Assembly (NCBI GenBank): GCA_932521025.1
Contig: OW051472.1
Coordinates: 9,114,001 to 9,178,000, forward strand
Length of the DNA: 64,000 nucleotides
Reading direction: 5' to 3'
Source: Oscheius onirici
Lineage: Eukaryota > Nematoda > Chromadorea > Rhabditida > Rhabditidae
In this document: positions 48,755 to 61,138 of the stretch, piece by piece
How positions within the stretch are numbered: the first letter of the stretch is position 1
Layout of the letters: every line of letters starts with the position of its first letter
Made by a program: the position numbers and the translations under genes
Notes under the pieces: generated by a model
Told to the model about the DNA's origin: nothing
The model's input: only the letters and a program-made list of their open reading frames with translations
Databases searched by the model: none

Positions 48755-51459
48755 GTCTGCTGTTCTTTCACTTCTGATCTCTCGAGTTTCCCGTGATCCC
48801 CCCTTTAACCTACTGCTTCTCCGAATAAATGTGAAAGAGAGAGAGAGAGCTTGTGTCATGTTTACCCACACAGACTACCTGTCAATCTGGGCCCGTTTTC
48901 ATATCAAACACCGCGTGCTAGACGTGGTGTATTTTTGTCCTGCAAGGAGGCTAAAAGGTGTTGATGGGTGGTCGGCGTGTGTTCTGCCTTGCCAAAAAAG
49001 ACAGGCCGACCCATTAGACGGACAGTAATGACTCACGACAGACAGGCGATCTGCCGTTGGATCGAGTAATGAGTCTTCTCCGGATAATGAGATCTGAGGT
49101 GCTTTACTGCTACCGCTCTTTTAGACTGTGGGGGAAGGGAGAGAAAGCAGGAAACAAACTGCCAGCAGCTAACACCAGAGGTCTTTTTTGGTAGGCGACT
49201 ATCAGCATCGCAGATTCTATGTCACTTCTTCTGCCCAGTAGATCTACTTCCGAACAAATCATGAAATAGCAAAAGCGTGAAGAACAGTATCAATCAGCTT
49301 TTCTAGTCAACTGTCAGTAGTTTTTGCCCTGGTCGGAATCACTTTCAGTTTTCTCATTGTCAGCTGTGATGGTCTCCACAATGTACCAAACACCGCTGCG
49401 GACTCATGGAAATGGAAACAAATGGAATTCCGAGATGCCATCTCTCAATCGAAAGCAAAAGATCCTGTGTGTTTCAGTGGCGCTATACTCTCTGTCGAAC
49501 TCTCGATAAAATTGAATTTGATGGGAAGGGTAGAGAAGAATACAGTCAACCATCAAGGAGCAGGACAGACTGTCGAGTTCCTGTAGCTTTATCTCACAAG
49601 TCAAACTTTTTATACTGAAGTTCTCTGACAAGATCGGACAAGTTAAGATTTTGTCAGGATTCCAGTTTACTAGAAACATAGCATTCAGTCAGTCCAATAT
49701 TTCCTCCTTCCGGTCTTCAAAAAGACAAATATGCCTCCTGCCGATGAGCACCGTAAATCAAAGTATGTTGTGCAGATTAGAGAGAGAGAGAGAGAGAGAG
49801 ACCATATGGGGCAGGGGATGAGTGACCAACAAACAAGCTGGTAACTTGAGAGCCACTTGACTCACACATATTGTTCTTTGTCTTCGTACAACTTTACCAG
49901 ACACTGTCGCCAAAAAAGGAGCACCCAAATTGTCTGACCTCATAATCGGTGGGGTCCTTCGGTAGAGGTTTTATGTGTCCTTATTGTTGTGTCATAAAAC
50001 GGTGAGGCCGTGCTCTGACGGGAGCCGACGAAACATGTGTATATTAGTGCCAATAGGATGGTTTAGACTGGGATAGTAGGAGCTAACAGAACCTTTGGCA
50101 GACTCCGGATGATTCGAATTGTTCCCTTTCCGAGACCTGCCTCTCCGAAAACTTGACCGATTGCTCACTCTCGGCGTCACAATTTTTTAAAAGACAACGG
50201 CATTGTCTTTGGATGACCGAGTTCTGGACTGTCAGAGTTTAAAACAGAGAAAAAGAAGTTTGTTTCCAAGCAGTAGGAAAGAAGTAGTTGATCCTCTCTG
50301 TTGTTTTCCAGACCATTTCTTGTGACTCTCTGCCGAATAAAGTTAATGAGCAGCTAGAGCAAGGCATATCTGATGTGGTTAAGGATACAGAAGAAAATAG
50401 AGGATCTAGTGATATAGAACTTCTGAACAAAATTATTTGACCGCATTATGTAACTAATCTTCCATCCGTCTTCCTACCACTCATCATCTCAACCTAATCC
50501 TTCTGATACCCCACTCCTCTCCACCCCCTACTGCGGCTCCACAGGTATGCTAATAAGTGGCCATGTCCGGTGAGAAGTGCCACCCGCTGGGCTGTAGGAG
50601 GAAGGACGCTTGTGCTCGCACCATGACTCAAAGGGCGTCGCCGACAGACCGATGTTCTAATCCCAGCAAAAACTGCTGAAACAATAGTTAAGAGACCGGT
50701 AGCAAACAGGTATTGAGACGGGTGACAGGAAGAGTCAACAAGATGACGGTCAGCTGTATGGAAAGAGAGCCCGGAGAGGACGGAACCTGGGTGGGAAAGA
50801 GCCGCGGGTCATGGGAAGAGTGAGAGTCAAGAGTCAGCTGGGAACAGGGCGACGGGGCAATATACCCAGACGGATTTGGACTCACTTTTCTGTATTAAAG
50901 TAAACATTGGGTGCGAATCTCTTTTCGGAAGCGGTGCTCTTTGAAAAGATTTGTCCTTCTTTGATTTGCGTCACAAGGAACGGTCAAGTTTTTGGAGAGA
51001 ATCTAGTAATATAAAGGCGTTCCGTGGAACAGGTTGGGCAACTTCGGAACGTAAACGCCTCACACGATCTGGCCCCTCAGATTGACCCCTCACGCAGTAG
51101 GAGCTTGTCTCTCAGAGGATTCTTCGGAACTCTGGCGTTGATAGGGAGAAACTTTAATTTACTAGTAATATTAGCAGTAGTTATGTTAGAGAGCAATACA
51201 AGGAAAGAAAAATAGAATATTGTTCTTCCTCTTTTTTCTCCCTCGCGTCAAAATGCTAATGTGCCCAACCAGTTCCCTTCCTTCTGAAAACTTCAGAGAT
51301 TCCCTAGTAATCCCTCTGCAGGCGCCACTAATTCTCAACTCAAACAGTACTGTCAAGACTCTTGTAATCAGTGTCTTTGCCTCTCCGCCCTCAATGTATC
51401 ATCATGGCGCAATTAGGGGGCGTGGCGCAGAAGACCGAGCTCAGACTGTGCAAGACGGC
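48755..51459. other. Intergenic between mec-2 and the glypican gene
   Basis: AATAAA at 48824-48829 would serve the exon at 48637-48754. An AG microsatellite lies near 49779-49801. A cysteine-rich 38-codon ORF lies at 50563-50679. Other frames are not convincing. Confidence 0.4.
50563..50679 (+). other. Short cysteine-rich ORF, status unclear
   Basis: 38 codons starting MSGEKCHPLGCRRKDAC and ending SNPSKNC, with five cysteines but no signal sequence. No splice partner was found. It may be chance. Confidence 0.2.
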
Positions 51460-54400
51460 ATGCGCCGCGCACCGCTATCTATTCTTCTACTAAAAATAGC
51501 AGTTTTATTATGTCTTTGCTCTTTTTCAGCAGCTTCCAAAGGTAAGACTTTCATGCATTTTTTCTTAGTTTTTTAAACTTTTCTCATTCCTTTTCCTATT
51601 CAAGGTTCACTAATCATTTAATTTCTTCCAGCCAGCTTCTTTAAGAATTTCACGCTATTTTCTTTAAAAAAATGAAATGAAATTCCCACAGATTGGCGTT
51701 AATACAGAGAGAGAGAGACAGCCATCACCAGAGGTATCTCTCCCACTGTGTCCTAACCTCCTCTCAGTTGCGCCTCTCGACTTAATTGTCCTCTCTTATC
51801 GTATCTGGCCATTCCTTTCCGAGTTAATGGATTAGTCAGTTGATGAGATTAGCTAACTTTTCAAAGGAATCCGACATGTTTCGGGTTATTTTCTAATCTT
51901 CTAGGAGACGGCTACCAGTTTTCTGGGTTCCTACGATATTTTGATTACACCGAACAGTGCGTTCTGAAAAGTTACGACTTTTTTATACTCGAACGATACC
52001 ATATTTGAGGGTCAAATTTTACAATTTAACTGTTTTTAACGGTCGTAAATGGTTTCCTTGTGAGAACTACAGTCATAGATGGAAATTTTTCCTAGAATTT
52101 TCTTGACAAAAACTTTGTTTTGACGCTATCGCTGTACTTTTGCCATCAGAGCAAGAAAGTCTCACTCGAGTTGAACTGTTCCACCTCAGAACCGAACCAA
52201 GGTCACTGCTCTCATTAGAAAAGCCTCCCCCGTGAAAGACGATTGTTTTACGACCGGGTCATTGACGATCCTCTTCACAAAAGGTCCGCAGCACTAATTC
52301 GGGGCACAAATAGTCTGATTACCATACTTGGGAGAGAACATCTGTCTGTTAAAAAAGTACGATCCAATTTTCAGCAAAAGGGACAACAGCACCTGTCTGT
52401 TCGGGAATGGTGTCCAGTTGCGGTGCCGAATTGGAAGAAGAAATGACCGAACGGGCACAGAAGATCTTCAAATTACAGCTTCAGGACAAAATTATCATTT
52501 TGAGGCATATGCTGCAGACGAATCTGAACAGCTTCAGATGTGAATTTTTCTCGAAACCGTGCGTTTATCGGAGCTTTCAGCGTACTTCTACAACTCTCTC
52601 AACACGTGCCACACCAACTTGGACACTCTTTTCAAGAAAACCTACGGGCCTTTTTATGAGAACAATTCGAGAGTATGTTAATTTCTAGCTCAAAACATCA
52701 CAAATTTTCAGGACTTTGAGACCTTTTTCAATCGTCTCCGTGCCTTTAGCTCTCCCTATTCCGATGCTTCCGTCAAGTCCATCACGGACAAGCTCTTCTC
52801 TCATCTTTTTCGCATCGTATTCAGTCTTCTCAATCCTTTGGTGAGTGATAAAAATGGAAGAAAAAGTTTGGGATAACTTAAAGTGTTCAATCAAGTTTCT
52901 AAATTTTTAGCAAAAAGTCTCCGACGCTGAATGGCGCTGCATGGAGGCCAACATGGCCGAAATCGAGCCTTTCGGGGATATCCCGCGGAAAATCACGGCC
53001 CATCTCGAAAAGACACTAGTCACTTGGCGAAACTTTATCGCAGCCATCGATACTGCTCATCAAGTCCTGGACGGATTCCTTAACGTGAGTATTTTATGTT
53101 CGACTTCGGTCACCTGTTGGCGATCAAGCCGCCTCCTTCTAATGAGTCCACAGCTGCGTGTTAAATCGTCTAAGCCTCTAATTGAGCCGACAGGTGGAAT
53201 CTTTTCGAAAGAAGAAAAGGGGCTAACTAGGCTCCAAAGAGTCGCCTCCAAATTGGCAGTTTCCGCTCCCAGCAGCGCCTTCTTTGACCCTGTCTTTTGA
53301 GTCACGCAATTTGTTGTTCTCTCACTGTCCTTGGGTCATCAATCAATATGCTAATTGATAGTTAGCAATGCACGATGGGAAGGTTCTCTCTTCAGGTATG
53401 AGTCGAGAGATAAGCAAGACAGGACGATGTATTGGCTCGAGGGAAAGTATCTGGAAGTCTCAGAGTCTCCCTAGGTTTTGTCTTAGACTGGCCCTAACAA
53501 ACTACACTTTTAGCTAGAACAATGTCTTTTATTGAAAAAAAAACGACTGAGAGTTCAGATGACAAAAACGTCTTCAAAAAGCTTCCCATTTTCAATATCC
53601 TTTTCAGACGACCCTGTCTCGAGAATGTGTCAATAACCTGGTCAGAATGAGCGAATGTTCCCAGTGTCAGCCCTCCAAGGAACACGTCAAGCCCTGCTCA
53701 GGATTCTGTATCAATGTTCTCCGTGGCTGCCTGGCCGAATGGGCCGAGATGGATCAACAGTGGGATTCGGTTATAGGTGAGTTTGGGGGATCAATATCCG
53801 TCTGTTGATGTGTACTCCGGGTCAGTAGAGCTGCGTAACGGCTCCCCTTTGACAGTGCCGCCTCTAATCCGGTTCTCTCGTTCTTCAAAAAGGTTGCGAA
53901 AGATGTCCACATTTCATTTTGGAAATTGACTTCCATGTTCAAAGGCTGACTGGACGTGATTTGGCGATGGCTCATCACACGCGAGCTGCGTCTTTCAGGT
54001 CGGAAGCGGAAGAAAGAGTAGGGCCCAGTTAGAGACGACGGAGTCAAAGGAGCCGCACGCGCGACGGCCGACAGAAGTATTGGCCTGTTGTAAATTGGGA
54101 CACAGCCAATATTTGGCAGGATTTACGGTCCTTTTTTTGACTGGGATTAGGTCTAGATATAAGAGAAGGAAACTTATTATACTTTCCCGATTCCAGGTGG
54201 AATCCATCGCCTTTCCCAGCAGCTTCGAGGCCCTCAGAACCTTCACGGAGCTCTTGGACCACTGCCCGTCCAGCTTTCCGAAGCCATGATGATCTTTCAA
54301 GAACGTGGTCCGTCCGTCACTAACAAGGTAAGACAAAGCACCAGGACAGTCTTTCCCATTCTGAGTCAGAGAGGTCGGCCGCTTTTCTTCAGGCACGGCC

Positions 54401-55713
54401 GTGGGAACTGCCGGTTTTTAGAGAGGAAGTCTCACACATTAGACAGGCTGTTAAAGAGTGTGAGGAACTGTTATCGAGGCTATTCCGTTTGTTTTGCCGA
54501 TATGAGGCTGTAAATTTGGTGGCTGAGGTCACGCATATGTGCATGGGAGGGAGGAGGCTTTGAGGGAGTAAACAAAATAGCAGGGAACTCTGCGTAGTAT
54601 GATATCGAAATGAGATACCGTAAAAGCTCTAATAGAAGCAACTCTGTACGCAATTACGTACGCATTTTTTTCGGGTTGGTAAAAATTTGTCGCAACTTTC
54701 CAACTATTTTTCCCCGACAGGTAGACATCTCAGCTACCAAGGAAAAATAAAATATAAATTGAAAAACTATGTCTTCATCCCGAAAAAAATGCGTACGTAA
54801 TTACGGTAGTCGCATTTAAATCAGAAATCCTGTAGGCCAGAGAAAAAAGTGGTCATTTGTAAGGAAAAACAGTAGTTCAGAACCACTTTATTCGTTTTAG
54901 ACTAATTTGTTCAGGAAAAGTAGAGAGACTGTGATTACCAAACAAGACATAACTGACCTTTCTCAACCCCCAATCAAATTTTTGTTCCAGGTTCTGGCTA
55001 AATGTTACCCCTTGGAGACTACCCTCCGTCATCGCCGCTACAAACGCTCAACTTGGATCCGTTCCGTTGCTGAACAGGACGTCGGTCACTATCGCATAGC
55101 CCGCCAGCTTATGACAACTTTCGGCGACAGGGTAAGTGTTATAATCCGGGCAAAGCCTTCCTCTGCTCCTCCCTTATCACAAAACCAAAAGAGTCTCCTG
55201 TTTTTCAGCTCATCACGATGAGGGGTTGGTTCCGGACACTTCCGGAGAGTTTCTGTCAAGAGGATGGACTGGGAGCCGGGGCAGATGACAGGTGTTGGAA
55301 CGGGACGGCTGTGGCTCTTTATGGAAAAACTCTGGCCAGATCTGGAGTCAATCAACAGGGCAGCAATCCGGAATATCAGGGAGATATGTTTCTGAACTAT
55401 CGAGGTAGTAAGAGTCTGAGAATGTTAGAAATCTGAATTTTTAGGTTCTTTTGTTGAACAACGACTCCAGATGGGGATGCTGTCCTTCCGACTGAACAAT
55501 CTGATTCACGGAAGGAATTACACAAATTATGAACTGGAAGGCAGTGGAAACATATCGGATGACGAGGATTATGTGGAAGGTTCTGGAGACATGCCAATAA
55601 TAATCCTCGACCCATCCGAAGCAACTCATTCTCCTAAAGGACATCTTGTTCAGTCCTCGACGTCCCGATCACTTCTACTATTATCTGTTCTACTTCTCTT
55701 CAGGATATTGTAA
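51460..55713 (+). CDS. Glypican, GPI-anchored heparan sulphate proteoglycan
   Basis: Cell-surface co-receptor core for Wnt/BMP/FGF-type signals; in worms the paralogues are gpn-1 and lon-2, and I do not resolve which. Exons 51460..51541, 52375..52539, 52581..52672, 52712..52840, 52911..53084, 53608..53776, 54197..54327, 54991..55131, 55209..55404 and 55445..55713 give 515 residues. The signal peptide is ILLLKIAVLLCLCSFSA. Glypican signatures are APVCSGMVSSC, EPFGDIPRKI, SECSQC..CSGFCINVLRGCLAEW and DDRCWNGTAVALYG. Two Glu-Gly-Ser-Gly sites (LEGSGN, VEGSGD) are likely glycosaminoglycan attachments. A hydrophobic tail (SLLLLSVLLLFRIL) is the GPI signal. The first cysteine-bearing segment of the family is missing, so a small exon in 51542-52374 may be overlooked. 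AATAAA is at 55810. Confidence 0.93.
51542..52374. other. First glypican intron, possible missed exon
   Basis: 833 bases, long for this genome. The family normally has one or two cysteines before the APVC segment, but I found no phase-1 exon carrying them. Confidence 0.35.
54607..54806. mobile_element. Foldback MITE, family III, copy in glypican intron
   Basis: Nearly identical to the gpi-1 intron copy, including the preceding GAAATGAGATACCG. The right end is cut short at GCGTACGTAATTACGGTAG. Confidence 0.75.
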
Positions 55714-55809
55714 GGAGAGAGACGAATGCGGGTTCTAGTCAAAACAAGCCGATTGTGATACAGAGACGGGTCTTGAAGATGCTCATTAGATTTTTATTCG
55801 GGTCACTTC

Positions 55810-55815
55810 AATAAA
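55810..55815 (+). terminator. Glypican polyadenylation signal
   Basis: AATAAA about 97 bases after the stop codon. Confidence 0.55.
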
Positions 55816-55879
55816 CAGTTTTTCATGAACTTACTTTTGGTTTTTAACTGTCCGAAGATAGATCATGATTTCTTCGATC

Positions 55880-56080
55880 CTTCTTTGAAGGCTACCACAG
55901 CAGATCTACCCTGACGACATCAATGTTCCCCAAACTGTTATATCCCAGAACTGACTAATTGTTTTTGAGTTTTTCAAACAAAATTTTCCAAAACAACAAC
56001 TTTCATCGAAACTTCACAAATTTCCCTTTATGATTGCCAATTAGAGCCTCAGACAGACACAGACCTGGGAGCAATTAAAA
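55880..56080. repeat. Dispersed repeat G, copy 2
   Basis: Inverted relative to 4668-4855 and collinear over about 190 bases with scattered differences. Lies between the glypican and kinase genes. Confidence 0.65.
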
Positions 56081-56232
56081 GTGGATGCAAAATAGTTTTT
56101 CTTTGAAAAGACAAAAAAAACTTTAGAAGTTTTGGATTAATGTTATGAACTCTGATTCTCTTGACTTTCCGTCAGTTGACTTGTCGGGTTCTATCAAACA
56201 CTCAGTCTGCAGTCTCTGGAAGCAGCTGGACA

Positions 56233-58633
56233 ATGGACCCGACCCAAGATGAAGAAGAGGAACCAAAGGTATTGGCGACTATCCTGGAACTGGACACAAC
56301 CCTAGAAGACGAGAAGAAAGTCGAGGACGAGAAGGTCGAAGAGAAGAAGAAGAAAAAGTCGTCGGTAGTGAAGACGAAGAAGCCGACGGACGAGCACACA
56401 AATAGTCTACTGGCCCTGCCCTACTACCACGGATTCTTGGCTCGGGAGGACATCTGCCAGCTGGTCAGACAAGAAGGGGACTTCATTCTTCGGACGACGG
56501 AACTGGACGGCGATGGCGGAATCCAGCTCATACTCACCTTCATGATCAGTCAATTGCCGGAAGAAGAAGTGGTCGTGCGTCCAGGCAGGTTTATTTTTTA
56601 TTTTGACATTGGGACGGGTAAAACTACCGAGGAGATTTCGAAGTTGCTACGAAGAAAACGAGACAGTAATACAGGGGTGTATAAGTATAAGCATTAGTTA
56701 GTCAGTCATCTTAGCGCCGCGTAGATACATTGCGCGGGTCTGATTTTCTGGATCAAAGTTGACATATATATGACCGATATTAACCCAAAGTATCAGCCAA
56801 TTTGATTGAATCATCTGGTTTTACGGGTCGATTTACTGATTGAAGTTTTGATATTTTTTATGTAATTTGACCATAACTCTGTCAAATAGCAAACTCCCGG
56901 CTTCTCTACCTCCATCTTCCATAGAGTTTTATAGGCCGCATTCCTGTGCACAGGACCAGACTGCCTGATTTTATGGTTCAAAAGTTTTAATTGTACCCAG
57001 TTGGTTAATTTTTGCCAAAAGTGGGCGTTTTGAAAGCATCTTTGAAAGCATATTTCCGTGACTGTTCAAGGTAGCTTCGATTTCCCGACGGCATTGAAAG
57101 AGCTTGTCAAGAACTCTCAGAATGTAGAACATCATAAACCTGAAAAGCTTTTTCTTTCACCAGTTTTTCTCGCATGAACTTTTGGCATGCCCAGTGACAA
57201 CGTCCATGATCCTACATGGACAGATAGTGGTAATAAGGATTTCAGGAGCCAATCAGGAGCAGCTCCGTCCGCGCAATTTCATCGTCCTACGGCCCGGAGG
57301 ACAGTATGCCCTGGATGAGAAGCAGCCTTTCGCCTCCGTCAAGGACATGATCGACTACTACATGCAGAATCCGGTGACCAAGCCAGCCTTCATCGTCAGA
57401 CTGAAGAAGCCCATCCCGCTGCAGTCCTACGAATACGCCCATTCTGACGTCAAACTGGGAAAGATTCTCGGTGCTGGAGCCTTCGGCCAGGTCCGACAGG
57501 CCACTCTTCGTCGTGGTGATGGAAAAAGAAATATGCAGGTAATGCCATCAAGGTTTTTTTTTCTCCATATCCCTTCTTTTAGGTAGCTGTCAAACTGGGA
57601 CGACCGAGCGGCGATCAGCAGCAGAAGGAGAAGATTAAGGAGAAGGTCCGCGAGATGATGAGCGAGGTCAGAATCATGAAGCACATGAAACATCCGAACG
57701 TCGTCCAGCTCTACGGTGTCATGATTCTGGAGCAGCCGGTCGGAATCATTCTCGAACTGATCGACGGCGGCAGTGTCGACCAGTATCTGAAGAAATACGA
57801 GGGACTCGTCGACATTGGTGAGAAGGTTCGCATGTGTGGAGGAGCCGCTGCCGGAATTCACTACATACACTCTCTGAAGGTGAGTCTTCTCATACTAACA
57901 TGATACTAACATGAACAGTTCAGATTTTCCATCGTGATATTGCAGCCCGTAACTGTCTTTACGGCTCTGCGAAGCTGCTGAAAATCAGTGACTTCGGCCT
58001 GTCGCGAATGTGCGACAACATCAACGCCGAATACAAAGTGAAGCGACAAGTCAAACTGCCTATAAAATATCTGGCACCGGAGACGATCAAGGACCTCGTC
58101 TTTTCGATGAAGACTGACGTCTACAGCTACGGAATTCTCTGCTGGGAAATCTTCTCAGACGCTGCTAGCCCATTCGAAAAGGTCAACAATCAGGTGGGTC
58201 ACCGTATTTTTGTCTCTGAACGAAAATTCAGACGGCGAAGCTGCAAATCACGACGGGACGCTTCCTGACCATTCCCGAAGGAGCCCCTCAGAAGCTGCGC
58301 GATTTCATCCACAATAGAGTCTTTGTCCTGGACAGCTCGAAGAGGGTGAGCTCGGGAGACGTTCTGCGTTTCGTGGAGCAGTGTGTGACGGAGCAAAAGA
58401 TGGCCGACTACCAGCAGAAAATGGCCGAATCCATCCAGCAGAGCTCGACCAACGGCACGGACAAGGCCAGATCAAGAGAGGACAAGACGCCGGACACTAA
58501 GACGCCGGATACGACGACGCCCACCACGACTCCAGCTGGAAAGAAGGTCGATAAAGCCCACAAGAAGTCTCGAGTCAAGGAAGGTCAGAAGAATGACAAG
58601 GAGAGAAAGAAGGCACCGAAGAAGAAGGAATGA
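56233..58633 (+). CDS. SH2-domain non-receptor tyrosine kinase, Fer/SPE-8-like
   Basis: Phosphorylates tyrosines on protein substrates. It belongs to the expanded nematode Fer-like SH2-kinase group, many of which act in the germline; that role is family knowledge. Exons 56233..56584, 57246..57538, 57583..57879, 57924..58193 and 58232..58633 give 537 residues. The Lys/Glu-rich start precedes an SH2 domain (about 60-155, YYHGFLAREDI, GDFILRTTE). The kinase has LGAGAFGQV, VAVK (Lys219), HRDIAARNC (Asp319), SDFGLSRM (Asp337) and YLAPE. The tail repeats KTPDT and is basic. Intron 1 seems to begin with GC rather than GT; other joins break the SH2 frame. The frame after 56584 stays open to 56697, so unspliced RNA would give a truncated protein. 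Confidence 0.9.
56585..57245. other. First intron of the kinase, possible GC-AG type
   Basis: 661 bases, starting GCAGGT and ending TTTCAG. No other gene is seen inside. Confidence 0.5.
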
Positions 58634-58840
58634 AAAGACAAATCAATCAGAACAATGAAAATATAGGCTTGTTCGATTGTTCTTGTTATGAGTTGGGGAT
58701 CTGACATTATCAAGAGGTATGGGAGCACTTTCTTCACTTTAAAGTAGAAGAAACTACAAAAACCATGGCATACAGTCAGCTTCTGTGATAAGCTTCGACG
58801 TTAACATAAATAGTGGTCTCTATGCTTATCAGTTCGGAAA

Positions 58841-60235
58841 ATGAAGATCTTTCTGTTCCTCTCCCTTTTCGCTATTTTTAGCATAAATAATGGTAAGAAA
58901 GCAAGTTGTTTTTCAAAAAGTAATTTAGCCTCAAACGATCAGGAAGCTTTCAACGCCTGCAATACACTATCTAGCACTCTGACAATAACAGGAAAAGCCG
59001 TTCCATTCGTTCCAATCATCAACACAATCTTCCATACTGCCATGAAAGTTATTGGTGGATATCGAATGGAAAAACTCGGCGAACGTTAGTACTAATGCAA
59101 GTTTGGTCCCAAATTATCCGCGCTTTCAGTGTTAAAATTTCTTTTTCATATTCGAAAAGTGACTCTATTTTGTTGACAATTTGCCCAGCAGTTAATTTAA
59201 ATTTTAAAAAAATTAATGGTTTATATAGCCTTTACATTTAAGGGAAGCTGTTGTTGTTCGGTACTGGGCCAGAACATTCACAGATGAAGAGCGGAAGCAA
59301 TACGCCAGCAGAACTACTACTGCTGTCACTCAGATGCGATGCCTCGCATATGGAATTCCTGATCGACTTGGATTTGCCGATAACTCTTCCATTGTTGGTT
59401 TTATACGTTTATTCAAAATGTTAAAATTACAGGGAATCTTTTCCCTTTCTTCCTTTGTTCGACAGTATTATCAGAGTCCCGCCGGGAATGAGACAGGCGT
59501 AATATTGACAACTGTAACGCATTCAGTGAATGAAAAGGATGGACATATCACTTATTCTGGATCCGATACAGACGATATAATTGAGGTGAGCAGCTGGAAA
59601 ACTAGCTTACCGTATTTCTTCTAATAGAAACACCCCTGTACGCAATTACGTACTCATTTTTTCGGGTTGAGGAAAAATTTTCCCAACTTTCCGACTATTT
59701 TTCCCATATAGAGACATCTCAGCTACCAAGGAAAAATAAAATGTAAATTGAAAAATTATGTCTTCATCCCGAAAAAATGCGTACGTAATTGCGCACAGGG
59801 GTGCTTCTATTAGAGCTTTTACGGTAACTATAAAACGTTTAGATATTTACTCTACCAGAGAGGCCAGGAAGTATTGTCTACGATCTGGGCTTTTGGATCA
59901 GAGAAATCAACATGACCTTTCCTAGTCTACCAACAACAACTATGCCTTCGACGACTACAATATTGACCACTACAGCCAGCAGCGTATCAGTAACAAACAC
60001 TACAGAATCGACAGCTCTGACGACCACTACAGTCCCTGCAACGACAACGACTTCTACCAGCACTAGTTCGACTTCTACCAGCACTAGTTCGGCAACAACT
60101 ACGACTGCCAAACAGACCACAACTTCCGTTCCTGTCACTAAATTTAACATTACGAAAATACCTACAACTCCCTCATCAACGACAATGATTGCATCTGTCA
60201 ACGTATTCTTTTTTGTGTATTCGCTTTTGCGTTAG
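58841..60235 (+). CDS. Unknown secreted protein with Thr-rich stalk and GPI-type tail
   Basis: Exons 58841..58892, 58929..59084, 59248..59393, 59433..59585 and 59861..60235 give 293 residues. The signal peptide is MKIFLFLSLFAIFSI. The globular part has PVVVRYWARTFTDEERKQYA, CLAYGIPDRLGF and RPGSIVYDLGFWIREIN. It is followed by about 75 residues rich in Thr and Ser, probably O-glycosylated, and a hydrophobic end (SVNVFFFVYSLLR) that could be a GPI signal. I do not recognise the family. The 39-base intron 59394-59432 contains no stop and keeps frame if retained. Intron 4 holds a MITE. AATAAA is at 60242. Confidence 0.72.
59611..59830. mobile_element. Foldback MITE, family III, copy in secreted-protein intron
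   Basis: Begins TTCTAATAGAAACACCCCTG and ends GGGTGCTTCTATTAGAGC, inverted. The middle block CATCTCAGCTACCAAGG is the same as in other copies. Confidence 0.75.
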
Positions 60236-60429
60236 TGAAAAAATAAACTTTCAGCAAAGTACTCACAGGACGAACTTTGCATAAACTTAAAGCTCGAAAG
60301 GCAATAGATTGACAAGAGAGAGAGAGGCCAAAATAGGCCTGAAATAATTATCAGACGAGTATACGTGCAGTATGACATGTCTCCAGAAGCAAAGATTCTT
60401 CCGACTTTTGTGCAACATTCCAAGGTAGA

Positions 60430-60646
60430 AATAGGCACCGGGCCCGTGCCAGCAGTGCGCACTTTTGGGGGAATCATGAAAACTTGACACCCAATTTGAA
60501 CATAGGCTCAAAATGCCACGCCGAGCTTATGTTCAAAATCTGCGCCAAGTTTTTTTTTCGCTAAAGTAGTCTTCCCCCGAAAATGCGCCTTGCTGGCACG
60601 GTTTCGGTCAACAATGACACGGCCCCGGAGTTCATGCCTATTCTAA
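60430..60646. mobile_element. Inverted-repeat element, family D, copy 2
   Basis: Opposite orientation to 40164-40374. The ends are AATAGGCACCGGGCCCGTG and ACGGCCCCGGAGTTCATGCC. It has no ORF. Confidence 0.65.
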
Positions 60647-60821
60647 GGAATACTCCGGCAGAAAGTTCGTGTTGATGAAAAGTGCTGGATATTTGATGCT
60701 CGAATAACCACAGGGACAGAAAGTGTCAGCTAGATCGTAGATTGGAGAGTAACCACGCAACATCTACATTTTTCTAAGAAATAAGACAGGAAAATAGCGA
60801 ACGCGAAAGATCTGCCTTTAT

Positions 60822-61138
60822 TTAAATTCCTCCACCCAGTGCATCTGGAACGGTATTCGGATTGACCATTATGTCCTCGTAGTTTCCATCGTCGCCTTCC
60901 TTCTCCTTCTCTTCTTCCTTCTTAGGGGCAGGCTTCTTGTTGGGCGGAGTCGGCGGCTTGGATTTGTCTTCTTTCTTCTCTTCCTTGGCCGGAGCGGGAG
61001 GCGGCACATTGGGAGTGGACATCTTGGATTCGGCGGGCGTGTTTCCGAGGCAGCTGGCTTGGACTTGCTCTTTTCCCCACCACAGAGGACTACCATAAAG
61101 AGCAGAAGTAGCTGCGCTAGAAGAAGGGCAGCAAGCAT
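60822..61138 (-). CDS. Small secreted Lys/Glu/Pro-rich protein with a frame break
   Basis: The ORF from 61138 begins with a strong signal or membrane segment (MLAALLLAQLLLLFMVVLCG) and runs into KSKSKPAASE. The downstream coding-looking part (MSTPNVPPPAPAKEEKKE to EDIMVNPNTVPDALGGGI) lies one frame over, 61022 to 60822. Its TAA overlaps AATAAA (60817-60822), so it is the genuine 3' end. No intron can join them. A single-base assembly error or true frameshift near 61040 is the simplest reading; otherwise the 66-residue protein starts at 61022. No family is recognised. Confidence 0.55.
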
